Origin: RGIG1959 sp045540655
Lineage (GTDB): Bacteria > Bacillota > Clostridia > Oscillospirales > Acutalibacteraceae
Length of the DNA stretch: 53,335 nucleotides
Reading direction: 5' to 3'
Assembly (NCBI GenBank): GCA_045540655.1
Contig: JAZQHP010000056.1
Location: 1 to 53,335, forward strand
A model generated the notes under the pieces. That model was not told the DNA's origin. It saw only the letters and a list, made by a program, of their open reading frames with translations, and made no database searches. Positions 41,437-49,661 of this stretch are shown here, piece by piece. Position 1 is the stretch's first letter; every line of letters starts with the position of its first letter. The position numbers and the translations under genes were made by a program.

Positions 41437-42231
41437 ATGATGAAAACACTGGACTATTCTTACATATCCGAAAAGATTGCGCATAAAACCAACGGCGACA
41501 ATTTTCTCATCCTGAGCGGCGAATCCGGCATGTCCGACGATCCCACGCTGACAGTGCTGGCGGTGGCGGACGGGATGACCTCCTGCGGCGATCGCGGAGC
41601 GCCCCTTGCCTCCGGCCTTGCGTTGCAAACCATCCGCAGTCATCTGGCACCGATCTTTGTCGACCTCCCGACCTTAAGCCGTATGACCGCCGAAGAACGA
41701 CAGCGTTATTTCTTCGCTCTTGCCAAAAAGGCAATCCTCGCCGCCGACAAGGTCTTATGGGATCATCCCGAAACACTCGGATGCACCGTCAGCCTGGCGA
41801 TCGTATTCGATACCATGATGTATTGTATCAACGTCGGCGATTCTCCCATCTACACCGTGGATTTTCGCAGCCGTCAGCTGTCGGCGTGCTATGAAGCGCA
41901 AAATCAAGCCGGTCAAATGGTACGCGACGGACAGCTCACCGAAAAGGAAGCACAGAAAAGCGATCGGAAATACGTTTTGCAGTGTCCTGTCGGCGGTGAA
42001 AAGCGTCTGTTGGAGGACAGCGATATCTATACGTGTGCCGTTCGGTTTCATTCCGACATGATGGTGCTTCTCGGCAGTGACGGCGCGCTGGATGTATGTC
42101 CGACCGCCAAGTTGCTTCGTCTGACCCTCTCTCATCGCAACACGGCAACCCTTTGCGCCGCTTTGCGCAAGACCGTCCGTCGGTATCGCGGCAAGGATGA
42201 TTTTACCGTCATCGCCGCCCGTCGCCCCTGA
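41437..42231 (+). CDS. PP2C-type Ser/Thr protein phosphatase
   Basis: A 264-residue single-domain PP2C (PPM). The metal-binding and core motifs are all present: NGDNF (D21), VADGM (D45, G46), GDSPIY near 134-139, LLGSDGALD (D215) and KDDFTVI (D254, D255). These aspartates hold the two Mn/Mg ions that dephosphorylate Ser/Thr. There is no membrane segment. It starts 19 bases after the pseudokinase gene and precedes the kinase-like gene by 35 bases, so it is the likely eraser for marks made by a kinase in the same operon, as PstP is for PknA/PknB in actinobacteria. The ribosome site is weak. Family assignment is firm, the substrate inferred. Confidence 0.92.
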   Translation: MMKTLDYSYISEKIAHKTNGDNFLILSGESGMSDDPTLTVLAVADGMTSCGDRGAPLASGLALQTIRSHLAPIFVDLPTLSRMTAEERQRYFFALAKKAILAADKVLWDHPETLGCTVSLAIVFDTMMYCINVGDSPIYTVDFRSRQLSACYEAQNQAGQMVRDGQLTEKEAQKSDRKYVLQCPVGGEKRLLEDSDIYTCAVRFHSDMMVLLGSDGALDVCPTAKLLRLTLSHRNTATLCAALRKTVRRYRGKDDFTVIAARRP

Positions 42232-42266
42232 TCTCTCCCATTTATCATGAAAAGGAAATGAGTATT

Positions 42267-44138
42267 ATGGTCAAAAAAACTCCCGCCCGTTCCGTTCCGT
42301 ATACGATCGAATTCAAGCAAAACGGTATATTTTATTTTACCGTTACCAAAGAACTGACCATCCGTGAAGGCGGTAAGGAGGTGCTCGTGGGCACTTTTTC
42401 CGGCGAACGCAATTCGTGCGCTCCCGATACGCTGACACTGGATCAGGAATATTGCATGAAGGTGGCGGATATCCGCTTCCCGCTTGAGCGCTTTCACAAG
42501 CCGCAAAGCCGCTATTTCTGGGATTTCATTCCCTTTCAGGGCGATCATCTGCGCACCATCCTGACCATGAACGATGATACCGCGGCGATGATTCAGAAAA
42601 TCGAATCCAACCAACTGGATCCGTATACCAACGCCGCCTCGTCCGAAATGTTTCATTGCATGACCGTGGAGCCGTATTACCTGCCGTTCGATCCGCAGTT
42701 CACTGCGTTGCGGCAATCGCTGAAAGACAACGGCACCGCACCGCAGACCATCGAGCGCACCATTGCGATCAACAAACTGGATGCCCTGTTGCAAATCGTC
42801 AAGGGGCTGGAGCAATTGCTGGCATCTCCGTTATACAGCGGTGCCAGGATCACCGCCCACAGAGATATGAAGTTCGCCAACGTCGTTGTGGATCCCGCAT
42901 ACGACACGTTACATCTGCGCATCATCGACTTTCCCTCTATCAAATATCTGCGCAATACCGCCGCGCCCGTCGCAGATGCAACCACCGAAGGCGCGCTGTC
43001 CCTTGCCAATACCGCTCCCGAGGATGTGATCCCTGACCTGGAAGTGAGCACCGCAACCGACGTGTATGCGCTCGGCATGATGCTCGGCGAAATGTTCGGC
43101 GGTTGGTGCTACAAGAACACCTATCGTAACCCGTTGCATATTGCCCTGATGCATGCCGCCAAATCGCTGGATATCAACGATGCACAAGCTTGTGCCAAGT
43201 TCTTCCGCAAACAAATTCAGCGATTTTGCGGCGAAAACGGTCGGTGCGTGACCAACGAGTTCACCACCAATTGGCTGGAGGAATTACTCAATGCTGTCGA
43301 CCTGTATGCCTCATGGCCGCAGAATGTCGGTATCGACAGCATGTTCCGCCGATCCACCGAGCTGTTACCGCAAAACCGCATAACATTGGACAAGTTCCGC
43401 GATCGCCTGCTCAAAATCCGTCAACTGTTTGTAGCCGGCGAGGGCGTATCCGGTCCTCATCTGGCATTCCTGGTGGATCATACCGATCTGGAAACCAATC
43501 TGCCGTTGTTCCTGAAGGCTGCCGAAAAAATCCTCATCAATCATCCGACGGCAACCGTCGACGTTTACGGCTATCGTCAGGGCTTCCTGACCATGCTCCA
43601 GCCCAGCAGTGCCGTCCTGCGGGACATCGACACCGATCCAACCACGGATCTGTTGGCACTGAAGTCCCTCTTGAAGACCATTGTGGATGCCGATAAACGC
43701 GCCGGCGTGAATACCGCGCCGCTCGCGGGTGCCAAGAGTTATCTGATCGGTTGCTTGTACGAAGTGATATGCAAGCACCAATCGCAAGCCGCTCACACCG
43801 CTATCGTTCCCGAAATCCATATTTTCTGTCCGACACCTCCGACCGCTCTCAATACCACGCCGTTTCTCGTTTCCACCGATATCGGCGGCGTACAGAACAT
43901 CGGTCAATTTGACGGAGGCGGCGTGCTGGAACTGCTGAATGCCAAAAAAGCATACACGATTTTCGTGCACTGTCCGACAAGTCCGTCGACAGACCACGCG
44001 GAGAATTGGTATTTCCTGAACGTTCTGACCGACGATGCGCCGCCCTCATCGGGTGCCGCTCCGATGACGGGAACGGAAGTGCATTCGGCACTCGATATCA
44101 CCGATACGGACGACGACTCCCCGATTGAAATCATTTAA
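42267..44138 (+). CDS. Kinase-like protein with DFG loss and a VWA-like C-terminal domain
   Basis: The preferred start is ATG 42267 (10 bases behind AAAGGA); an in-frame ATG at 42258 is too close to it. The 623-residue protein has a kinase-like region at about 1-390. HRDMKFAN (H198 to N205) is a full catalytic-loop match, APE is at 250-252, and DVYALGMMLGEMF fits alphaF. DFG reads DFP (221-223), and the Gly-rich loop is poor, so activity is uncertain; K65 in YCMKV is a possible VAIK Lys. From about 405 a VWA-like fold is likely (AFLVDHTDLETN, LLALKSLLKTIVDADKR, PEIHIFCP), with an imperfect DxSxS metal site. The tail is acidic. It sits between the PP2C and the two-TM protein. Kinase descent is firm; the VWA call is inferred. 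Confidence 0.8.
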   Translation: MVKKTPARSVPYTIEFKQNGIFYFTVTKELTIREGGKEVLVGTFSGERNSCAPDTLTLDQEYCMKVADIRFPLERFHKPQSRYFWDFIPFQGDHLRTILTMNDDTAAMIQKIESNQLDPYTNAASSEMFHCMTVEPYYLPFDPQFTALRQSLKDNGTAPQTIERTIAINKLDALLQIVKGLEQLLASPLYSGARITAHRDMKFANVVVDPAYDTLHLRIIDFPSIKYLRNTAAPVADATTEGALSLANTAPEDVIPDLEVSTATDVYALGMMLGEMFGGWCYKNTYRNPLHIALMHAAKSLDINDAQACAKFFRKQIQRFCGENGRCVTNEFTTNWLEELLNAVDLYASWPQNVGIDSMFRRSTELLPQNRITLDKFRDRLLKIRQLFVAGEGVSGPHLAFLVDHTDLETNLPLFLKAAEKILINHPTATVDVYGYRQGFLTMLQPSSAVLRDIDTDPTTDLLALKSLLKTIVDADKRAGVNTAPLAGAKSYLIGCLYEVICKHQSQAAHTAIVPEIHIFCPTPPTALNTTPFLVSTDIGGVQNIGQFDGGGVLELLNAKKAYTIFVHCPTSPSTDHAENWYFLNVLTDDAPPSSGAAPMTGTEVHSALDITDTDDDSPIEII

Positions 44139-44167
44139 TTTATCTTGCCGAAAGGGATGACCGATCC

Positions 44168-44842
44168 ATGAATCTGATCAAACAATATAAGCATCAATGG
44201 AAAAAATGGAGTTCGCTCGGTGCTCAGCTGTGCGCCTTACTCCTCGCCGTCACGCTGGTGTTTCTTGTGCTGCAGCTGATCGGTACGGCGCTCCCCGCCT
44301 TCCTGTTCCCGCTGTTTCTGACGCTCACCGTCATCAGTGGCGCGGCGGTCGTAACGATGTTGATTTTCTCCTTTGTCGCCAACCGCGATAAAAACGACGC
44401 ATCCCGTCCGCGAATTGTGGACAAGCTCGGCGCCGGTGCTTCTTCCGATTTGCTGACTCCCGAAGAAATCGCCGCAGCGACCGATCACTTGAATACATTA
44501 AAGGATGCTTGCGAGCCCAGCTTCACCAAACCGACGACCACGTTTGTACGCGTGCAATATTTAAGCCGTTCCAACACCCATCAACCCGAGGACGAGTTGT
44601 GGTTGCCGTGGAATCTGAACAACCGCTGCGAACTGAAGGATACGTTTCCGAAGGACCTCGTCGGAAAAGAGAAGGATCTGTCTTTCGGTCTATTGATGTA
44701 CCTGGAAGACAGCGATCACGCCTTCTTGCAGGTCAACGACCAAAAGCGTCCGCTGACACTGAACGTGCCTCGTGTGATTTGCTGTCCCACCGGCGAATCC
44801 GAAAAAGTCCAATTGCTGGCGATTACATGGATCGGAGGTTGA
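44168..44842 (+). CDS. Two-TM membrane protein of unknown function
   Basis: Start ATG 44168 follows AAAGGGA. The 224-residue protein has a short basic N-terminus, two close hydrophobic helices (about 20-40 and 45-70), and a soluble, mostly beta C-terminal domain of about 150 residues facing the cytoplasm or the outside. LTPEEIAAATDHLNTLKDACEPS begins this domain as a helix, and TFVRVQYLSRS and LLMYLEDSDHAFLQV are strands. I do not recognise the family. Its stop (TGA at 44840-44842) lies 6 bases before the GTPase start, and the GTPase ribosome site GGAGG is inside this gene's end, so they are coupled. It may anchor the GTPase or its partner at the membrane; this is inferred from order only. 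Confidence 0.75.
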   Translation: MNLIKQYKHQWKKWSSLGAQLCALLLAVTLVFLVLQLIGTALPAFLFPLFLTLTVISGAAVVTMLIFSFVANRDKNDASRPRIVDKLGAGASSDLLTPEEIAAATDHLNTLKDACEPSFTKPTTTFVRVQYLSRSNTHQPEDELWLPWNLNNRCELKDTFPKDLVGKEKDLSFGLLMYLEDSDHAFLQVNDQKRPLTLNVPRVICCPTGESEKVQLLAITWIGG

Positions 44843-44848
44843 TGACAA

Positions 44849-46072
44849 ATGATTGAAGCCGGACAAGTATTGTGTCGCCGTTGCGGCACGGTTTTTTCGG
44901 GCGCTTATTACCACAACGCCCACAATGATGTGCACCTCGTGTTAAAACATCGCGGCAATCAATATGCGGTGGAACAATTTTTTCCGAAAGGCGCGACCGC
45001 CGACAGCAACGAATATATCTTTTCGATTGCCCCCAGCACCAATCTGTCGAATACGCACATGACCACTATTGACGTGTACGTGCAAGCCGCCGATGCCCCC
45101 GATGACAAGCCGGAGGTCTGGGAATTCAAGCGTTGTTGTCCGTTTTGCTATCAAAAAAACGACAGTCTGACCGACATCGATGCCAATAACGGCTTCGTCC
45201 CTACGTACGTGATCGCCGTGATCGGCACCAAATCCGTCGGCAAATCGCGCTGGATCCACGCGCTGGGCGTTTCCGAAAACCTCACCAATCTCCGCACACG
45301 ATATTCCCTGTTGCCGTCTCTCATGACCGGCAACAAACAGGTTAATGTGTCTTCTACCGAAATGGACGACGAAGGCGAGACCAATCTTCTTTCCATTATT
45401 GACCGGAAGCAGGCAGGCTCCCCCTTTGCCAATGTGCTGATACTGGACTTCGCGGGCGAGCTGTTTCTCAAAGAAAACGAGGAGAGCCTGCTCGGATCGA
45501 GCACCTACACCTTATTTACCGGTACGAACAGCTTTTCCGGTGTGGACGGCGTGATCTTTTTCGATTCTGCCGAGCCGGAACACCAGGATTCCACCCTGCT
45601 GACCGAAGCCTATAACACCGCCAAGGGGTTGGGGCTTCTGGACAACAAGCCGGTCGCTTATGTGCTCAGCAAGCTGGATCTGTTGCTGGAGCAGTCCCCC
45701 ACCATTCAGGCCGCTCCCAATCCCGACCGTACTACCAATAAAGTGCCGTTGCTCTCCAAAAAGACCTTCCCGGGCAACGCCTCCAACGACCTGCCCGATA
45801 ACATCACCGATACATACCCCACCGTTTTCCCCGGCATGCCGCTGTTCACCAAAGAAGCGCTGACGCAACGCTTCAGCCTGCAACGCATGATCACGGCAAG
45901 CCGTCGCCCGCTGGCGAATGTGATGTTCTCGACCAACGATCAGGCATCCGGCTTTGTCATTCAATCCGGACTGCCCAACGGAGCCGATATCGACTATCGG
46001 TATTCCGTAAATGTGTTGGATCCGCTCGTCTGGATGCTCAACCAGCTGGACATTTTCCCCATCGACGACTAA
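44849..46072 (+). CDS. Zinc-ribbon GTPase, resembling the DO-GTPase2 group
   Basis: A 407-residue protein. A split zinc ribbon (C9, C12 with C97, C100) brackets the first 100 residues. A P-loop GTPase domain follows: G1 GTKSVGKS (126-133), Walker B/G3 LDFAGE (199-204) and a G4-like SKLD (274-277, where NKxD is usual). The G3 shape and zinc ribbon resemble the DO-GTPase2 family reported in GTPase-centred bacterial conflict systems (Kaur, Burroughs, Iyer and Aravind lineage of work); this is my recognition, not a database result. No membrane helix is present. It is coupled to the two-TM gene upstream. The next gene looks like a GAP1 family partner. GTP cycling probably transmits a switch to the wall-synthesis genes. 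G4 variation could shift nucleotide specificity. Confidence 0.75.
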   Translation: MIEAGQVLCRRCGTVFSGAYYHNAHNDVHLVLKHRGNQYAVEQFFPKGATADSNEYIFSIAPSTNLSNTHMTTIDVYVQAADAPDDKPEVWEFKRCCPFCYQKNDSLTDIDANNGFVPTYVIAVIGTKSVGKSRWIHALGVSENLTNLRTRYSLLPSLMTGNKQVNVSSTEMDDEGETNLLSIIDRKQAGSPFANVLILDFAGELFLKENEESLLGSSTYTLFTGTNSFSGVDGVIFFDSAEPEHQDSTLLTEAYNTAKGLGLLDNKPVAYVLSKLDLLLEQSPTIQAAPNPDRTTNKVPLLSKKTFPGNASNDLPDNITDTYPTVFPGMPLFTKEALTQRFSLQRMITASRRPLANVMFSTNDQASGFVIQSGLPNGADIDYRYSVNVLDPLVWMLNQLDIFPIDD

Positions 46073-46093
46073 CCGCAAAGGAGCGAATGCATT

Positions 46094-47614
46094 TTGCATA
46101 GTATTATATTTGCCAACGGTGAACACGGCTATGCGTTTTACGGTGAAAGCAACGGCTTTCCGGATGCCTATAAGTCGCCCTTGAAAGCGCTGTTCAGCAA
46201 ACAGCATATTCTCAAACAAACCGGCTCATATCACAGCAATTACGGCATTCGGTACGCGCCTTTTGAGGATATGTATCTGCTGTCCTTCGTCATCCACGAT
46301 TGCTGTCACGAGGCAGAAGAACGTCGCATGTTTGCATCCGCCAATTTTTTGTTCACCGACGAAGAAATGGACACCGCCCTGCGAAATCCGCGATCGTTTC
46401 TCGAACAAACCATCGCTTCGGGATTGACCTATCTCACGGACAACCGCTATATCATCGAAGATGTCACGCCGCCCTCCGTTATGAGATTCCCCCGCACGGC
46501 CGATGAAGAATGTGCCATGTTTACAGCGGCACACCGTGCCACCGCAGACAGGGATAACCCGATCGTCTACATCGGCGCCTCTCTGCCGCAGGCACTGTCC
46601 TCCGTTGTCTGGCTTCTCTCGTCTTTGCCGCGATGGTTAAAAAAACAGGTCAGCTATTATGTCGGCGCGGAAACTATGTCCGAATCCTTCGGTATTGATC
46701 TGGTGTTTATGCCGTCGGATACCCTGACACACACGCTGAAATACGCCGCCTATGACGGAGCACCGGCGGGAGCCAAATTGTTTGTGCTCAACGGCAGTAT
46801 TCAGCAAACGTCCTCCGTCCGCGTCAAGCGTACCGTATCTCCGCCGGCGCAGGCATATGCCGCGTTGTCCGAGGACGGTCGCGAATGCCTCAAGCGGCTG
46901 TTTTTCAGCAGTGACGATGCGACGCTTTTCTGGCAAAGCACCGAGCGTCTGCTCGCAAACGGCACCGTCGGATTCTTTGATGCGGAATTGCTCAAAGATC
47001 TGGGCGATGAATGGTTTACCGGTGCTATTCAGGGAGAGCTGGTCCCGAAAGACGCATTGCAACAACTCCTCGCCTTCCCGCAACTGTATATGTACCCCCG
47101 TGTACAGGCACAGCTGGAACAGCTGTTTCCCGCGCCGTCTCCCGATACGGTCGCTATCCCCTCTCCGCCGCCGACATTCCCCGCGGATCCTGCGTCTGTC
47201 TCTCCGCCCGATGCGGAAGACGTCCTTCGGGACATCTATGCCTCCGACGAGGACCGGACGGACCTGTCGAAATCCGATACATCGGACATCGCCGACGAGC
47301 ACGCGGAAGGCAAACAGCCCGATCCGACAGATGCGGCACATCGCCGTCCGCGCCGTCGACGTTCGTCCGCTGTTAACGCCGCGGATGTGGTCATCTTCGT
47401 CCTGTGCGCTTGTCTGTTGTCTCTGACCATCAATGCGGGGCTGTTCGTGATCGGCGTAGACTTTTTATCTGTCGACGCACAGACCGGCGGCATGAGCCTT
47501 CGCCTGACCCCCATCGGTCTGGCGGCGGAATTGCTGATTGCGTCTCTCGTGAATATGCCGATCGGATACTGTATTATCCGCACCATCCGCAATTATACCA
47601 AACATCACAAATAA
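46094..47614 (+). CDS. Membrane-anchored GTPase-associated protein (GAP1-like)
   Basis: The start is TTG at 46094 behind AAAGGAG (10 bases); no in-frame ATG lies near. The 506-residue protein has an N-terminal domain (about 1-150) that opens with a histidine/tyrosine-rich strand motif, GEHGYAFYGES, followed by FEDMYLLSFVIHD. This resembles the GAP1-N (GTPase-associated protein 1) domain found beside DO-GTPase2 proteins. A middle helical domain runs to about 330, then a Pro/Asp-rich disordered linker, and two C-terminal membrane helices (about 440-465 and 480-498). So it would hold the GTPase partner near the membrane. GAP1 descent is inferred from the motif and context. It follows the GTPase after 21 bases, as expected for a pair. 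Confidence 0.6.
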   Translation: MHSIIFANGEHGYAFYGESNGFPDAYKSPLKALFSKQHILKQTGSYHSNYGIRYAPFEDMYLLSFVIHDCCHEAEERRMFASANFLFTDEEMDTALRNPRSFLEQTIASGLTYLTDNRYIIEDVTPPSVMRFPRTADEECAMFTAAHRATADRDNPIVYIGASLPQALSSVVWLLSSLPRWLKKQVSYYVGAETMSESFGIDLVFMPSDTLTHTLKYAAYDGAPAGAKLFVLNGSIQQTSSVRVKRTVSPPAQAYAALSEDGRECLKRLFFSSDDATLFWQSTERLLANGTVGFFDAELLKDLGDEWFTGAIQGELVPKDALQQLLAFPQLYMYPRVQAQLEQLFPAPSPDTVAIPSPPPTFPADPASVSPPDAEDVLRDIYASDEDRTDLSKSDTSDIADEHAEGKQPDPTDAAHRRPRRRRSSAVNAADVVIFVLCACLLSLTINAGLFVIGVDFLSVDAQTGGMSLRLTPIGLAAELLIASLVNMPIGYCIIRTIRNYTKHHK

Positions 47615-47631
47615 CGCTTCGGAGGTCTGTC

Positions 47632-48255
47632 ATGCCATTCATCATTATTCTCAGCTTCCTCGTTTGCCTTGCCTTATGCTTTTTGCTATACGTCGAGCGC
47701 AATGCGCGCCGCAACAAAATGCGCCGTACTTTAAAATACGCGCACGTCTATGTCTATGCGCGCGTGGATGATCTTTCCAAAAAAGATAAGACCGACCTGA
47801 CATACGGCAACACCGACTTTGAGTACCATCCCATCTATCCCGACTACGTCAAGTGTCGCTCCTATCCCATCGTGTCCGGTCAATATACGATCGGACGCAA
47901 GGAACGCTTCAAGAAAAAGAACCTGGACATCTGGGGACCCGAACGCGACTTTTACATGTCCAGCGATGCGGCGATCCTCTATCTGGACAAAGGCTACTTT
48001 TATCTGAAGCGACGCAACCAATCCCGCGTCTGGGTCAAAGAAGGCAAAAAAGGAACGCTCTATCTCATGCAAAAGAATGCCGATCCTGCCGCCCCCGCTC
48101 CCGCGATCCCCGCCATCTGGAGCGGAGATTATATGGATGCCGCCGACTACAAGGTGCACCGGGATGACTACATCTACGTCGGCTTCGGCGACTCTATCCT
48201 GCTCGGCAATACGTTGCTGGAATTTGTCAGCAACGCCTCAAAGGAGGATGTCTAA
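47632..48255 (+). CDS. FHA-like membrane protein
   Basis: Start ATG 47632 follows GGAGG; a frame opening at 47404 lies inside the previous gene and is rejected. The 207-residue protein has an N-terminal membrane helix (2-20), a short basic linker, and a beta-sandwich domain of about 130 residues. QYTIGRKERF fits the first FHA loop (GR kept), then LDIWG, MSSDAAILYLDKGYFYLKR and VGFGDSILLGNTLLEF fit later strands. The phosphothreonine-reading Ser and His/Asn are not obvious, so binding may be altered. In actinobacterial pkn/rodA/pbpA loci, FHA proteins occupy just this place. Its TAA overlaps the next ATG (TAATG), so it is coupled to the RodA-like gene. FHA descent is inferred. Confidence 0.6.
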   Translation: MPFIIILSFLVCLALCFLLYVERNARRNKMRRTLKYAHVYVYARVDDLSKKDKTDLTYGNTDFEYHPIYPDYVKCRSYPIVSGQYTIGRKERFKKKNLDIWGPERDFYMSSDAAILYLDKGYFYLKRRNQSRVWVKEGKKGTLYLMQKNADPAAPAPAIPAIWSGDYMDAADYKVHRDDYIYVGFGDSILLGNTLLEFVSNASKEDV

Positions 48256-49661
48256 TGCGAAATCATACCGGTTCCCGTGCATTCGGGCTCAACGATGTGA
48301 TCATGTTTGTGGTTTGCGCCATTATCGTGCTGATGATGATCGTGACCGTCAACGCCTTAAAGCCGATCACCGAAGCCCGTCTGGCGGATTGCGAAACGCA
48401 AATTGAATATTATACGGGATTGTTGGACATCGCGAATGAGGATGAACTCGACTGGGTCAACTCCGAACTCGATACCCTTACCTACCGCCGGAATATGTTG
48501 CCGGATCGTCATCTGTATTATATGGCGTGTATGGTCATGATCCTGGTGCTGACCATCGCGGGCATGATCTACCAAAGCGTATGCAACGCGTATTTTACCG
48601 CGCCCTTTTCCGCGATATGTTTGCTGTTAGCCATCGGCGTTACCTTCCGCACCATCATCGGTTGTGAGAAGGAGGACGTGGTCTATCTGGGAAGCGCCAT
48701 TCTGCTCGGTGTGTTTGTTTTCCTGCTGTCACGGCGCTTTACACGGTGGAACGTTCACAACCACAACATCGCGCCCGATCATTCGAAATTGAGCCTGGTA
48801 CTGTATGTCCTGTGCGCGGTATTCATCCTTACCATGCTGGTATTGTATATCCCGCTCGGCATCGAAGAAAACGGCGCCGTCCTTCGTATCAAGATCGGCG
48901 GCATCATGTTCCAGCCCAGTGAATTCATTAAAGTGGCGTTGATCCTGATGGGTGCGCTGTCGTATAAAAACACGACCCGCATCATCGGCTATTACGCCGT
49001 GAATATCGTCACCATGGGAATGCTGTTCTATCTGCGCGACCTCGGTACGTTGATCATTATCTTCTGCGTAGCGATGGCGATGATCATCCTGCTGGTGGAT
49101 AACGTCCGCCTCTTCGGCATCTTTGCCGCCATCGCTGTTATTTTGCTGTTGGTCGCCGTGTTCTTCATGGATCACGTATCCTCCCGTTTTGAATACTGGC
49201 TCCATGCGATGGAAAACCCCGACAGCCATCAGCAAGCCAATCTGCTTCGCGGCATGATCTTCGGTGGACTGACAGGTCTGGGATTTGAACAATCCAATTA
49301 CATCATCAACTTCTTTGCGATTGACAGCGACATGGTCATCGGCGGCATCACCGCCGTCTTCGGCTACGGCATGTTGGCGGTGGTCATCCTGTGCTTTATG
49401 GTATTGGTACTGTTGCCCCGCTTCAATTATGCGACCTCATCGCTCGCCTTTTATATCACCACGCAAACCTCGGTCCTTCTCACGGTGCAGGTGTTGCTCA
49501 ATTTCCTCGGTTCGGTGGACGTGCTTCCCTTCACGGGTATCGTTGCACCGCTCCTCTCGGAAGGCGGCACCGCTTTGTGGGCGTTCAGTATCCTGTTGGG
49601 ACTGACGCTCGCCTGCCTGCACCAGGATCTCGGACCCATTAAGGAGGGAACCGACGCATGA
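48255..49661 (+). CDS. FtsW/RodA/SpoVE-like SEDS glycosyltransferase
   Basis: Start ATG 48255 overlaps the FHA-like stop (TAATG), behind AAGGAGG. The 468-residue protein has about 11 membrane helices. Family marks are FQPSEFIKVALIL (the conserved PSEF/K block), RDLGTLIIIF and the last-loop LPFTGIVAPLLSEGG, where FtsW/RodA have PLTGVxLPFxSxGG. SEDS proteins polymerise glycan strands from lipid II outside the membrane, with a partner PBP transpeptidase. The extra soluble segment after helix 1 (about 37-85) is not in the usual family. The next gene overlaps by 4 bases and is a PBP, the classic partner. This pair is within a kinase/GTPase operon, which is unusual for Firmicutes. Confidence 0.9.
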   Translation: MRNHTGSRAFGLNDVIMFVVCAIIVLMMIVTVNALKPITEARLADCETQIEYYTGLLDIANEDELDWVNSELDTLTYRRNMLPDRHLYYMACMVMILVLTIAGMIYQSVCNAYFTAPFSAICLLLAIGVTFRTIIGCEKEDVVYLGSAILLGVFVFLLSRRFTRWNVHNHNIAPDHSKLSLVLYVLCAVFILTMLVLYIPLGIEENGAVLRIKIGGIMFQPSEFIKVALILMGALSYKNTTRIIGYYAVNIVTMGMLFYLRDLGTLIIIFCVAMAMIILLVDNVRLFGIFAAIAVILLLVAVFFMDHVSSRFEYWLHAMENPDSHQQANLLRGMIFGGLTGLGFEQSNYIINFFAIDSDMVIGGITAVFGYGMLAVVILCFMVLVLLPRFNYATSSLAFYITTQTSVLLTVQVLLNFLGSVDVLPFTGIVAPLLSEGGTALWAFSILLGLTLACLHQDLGPIKEGTDA

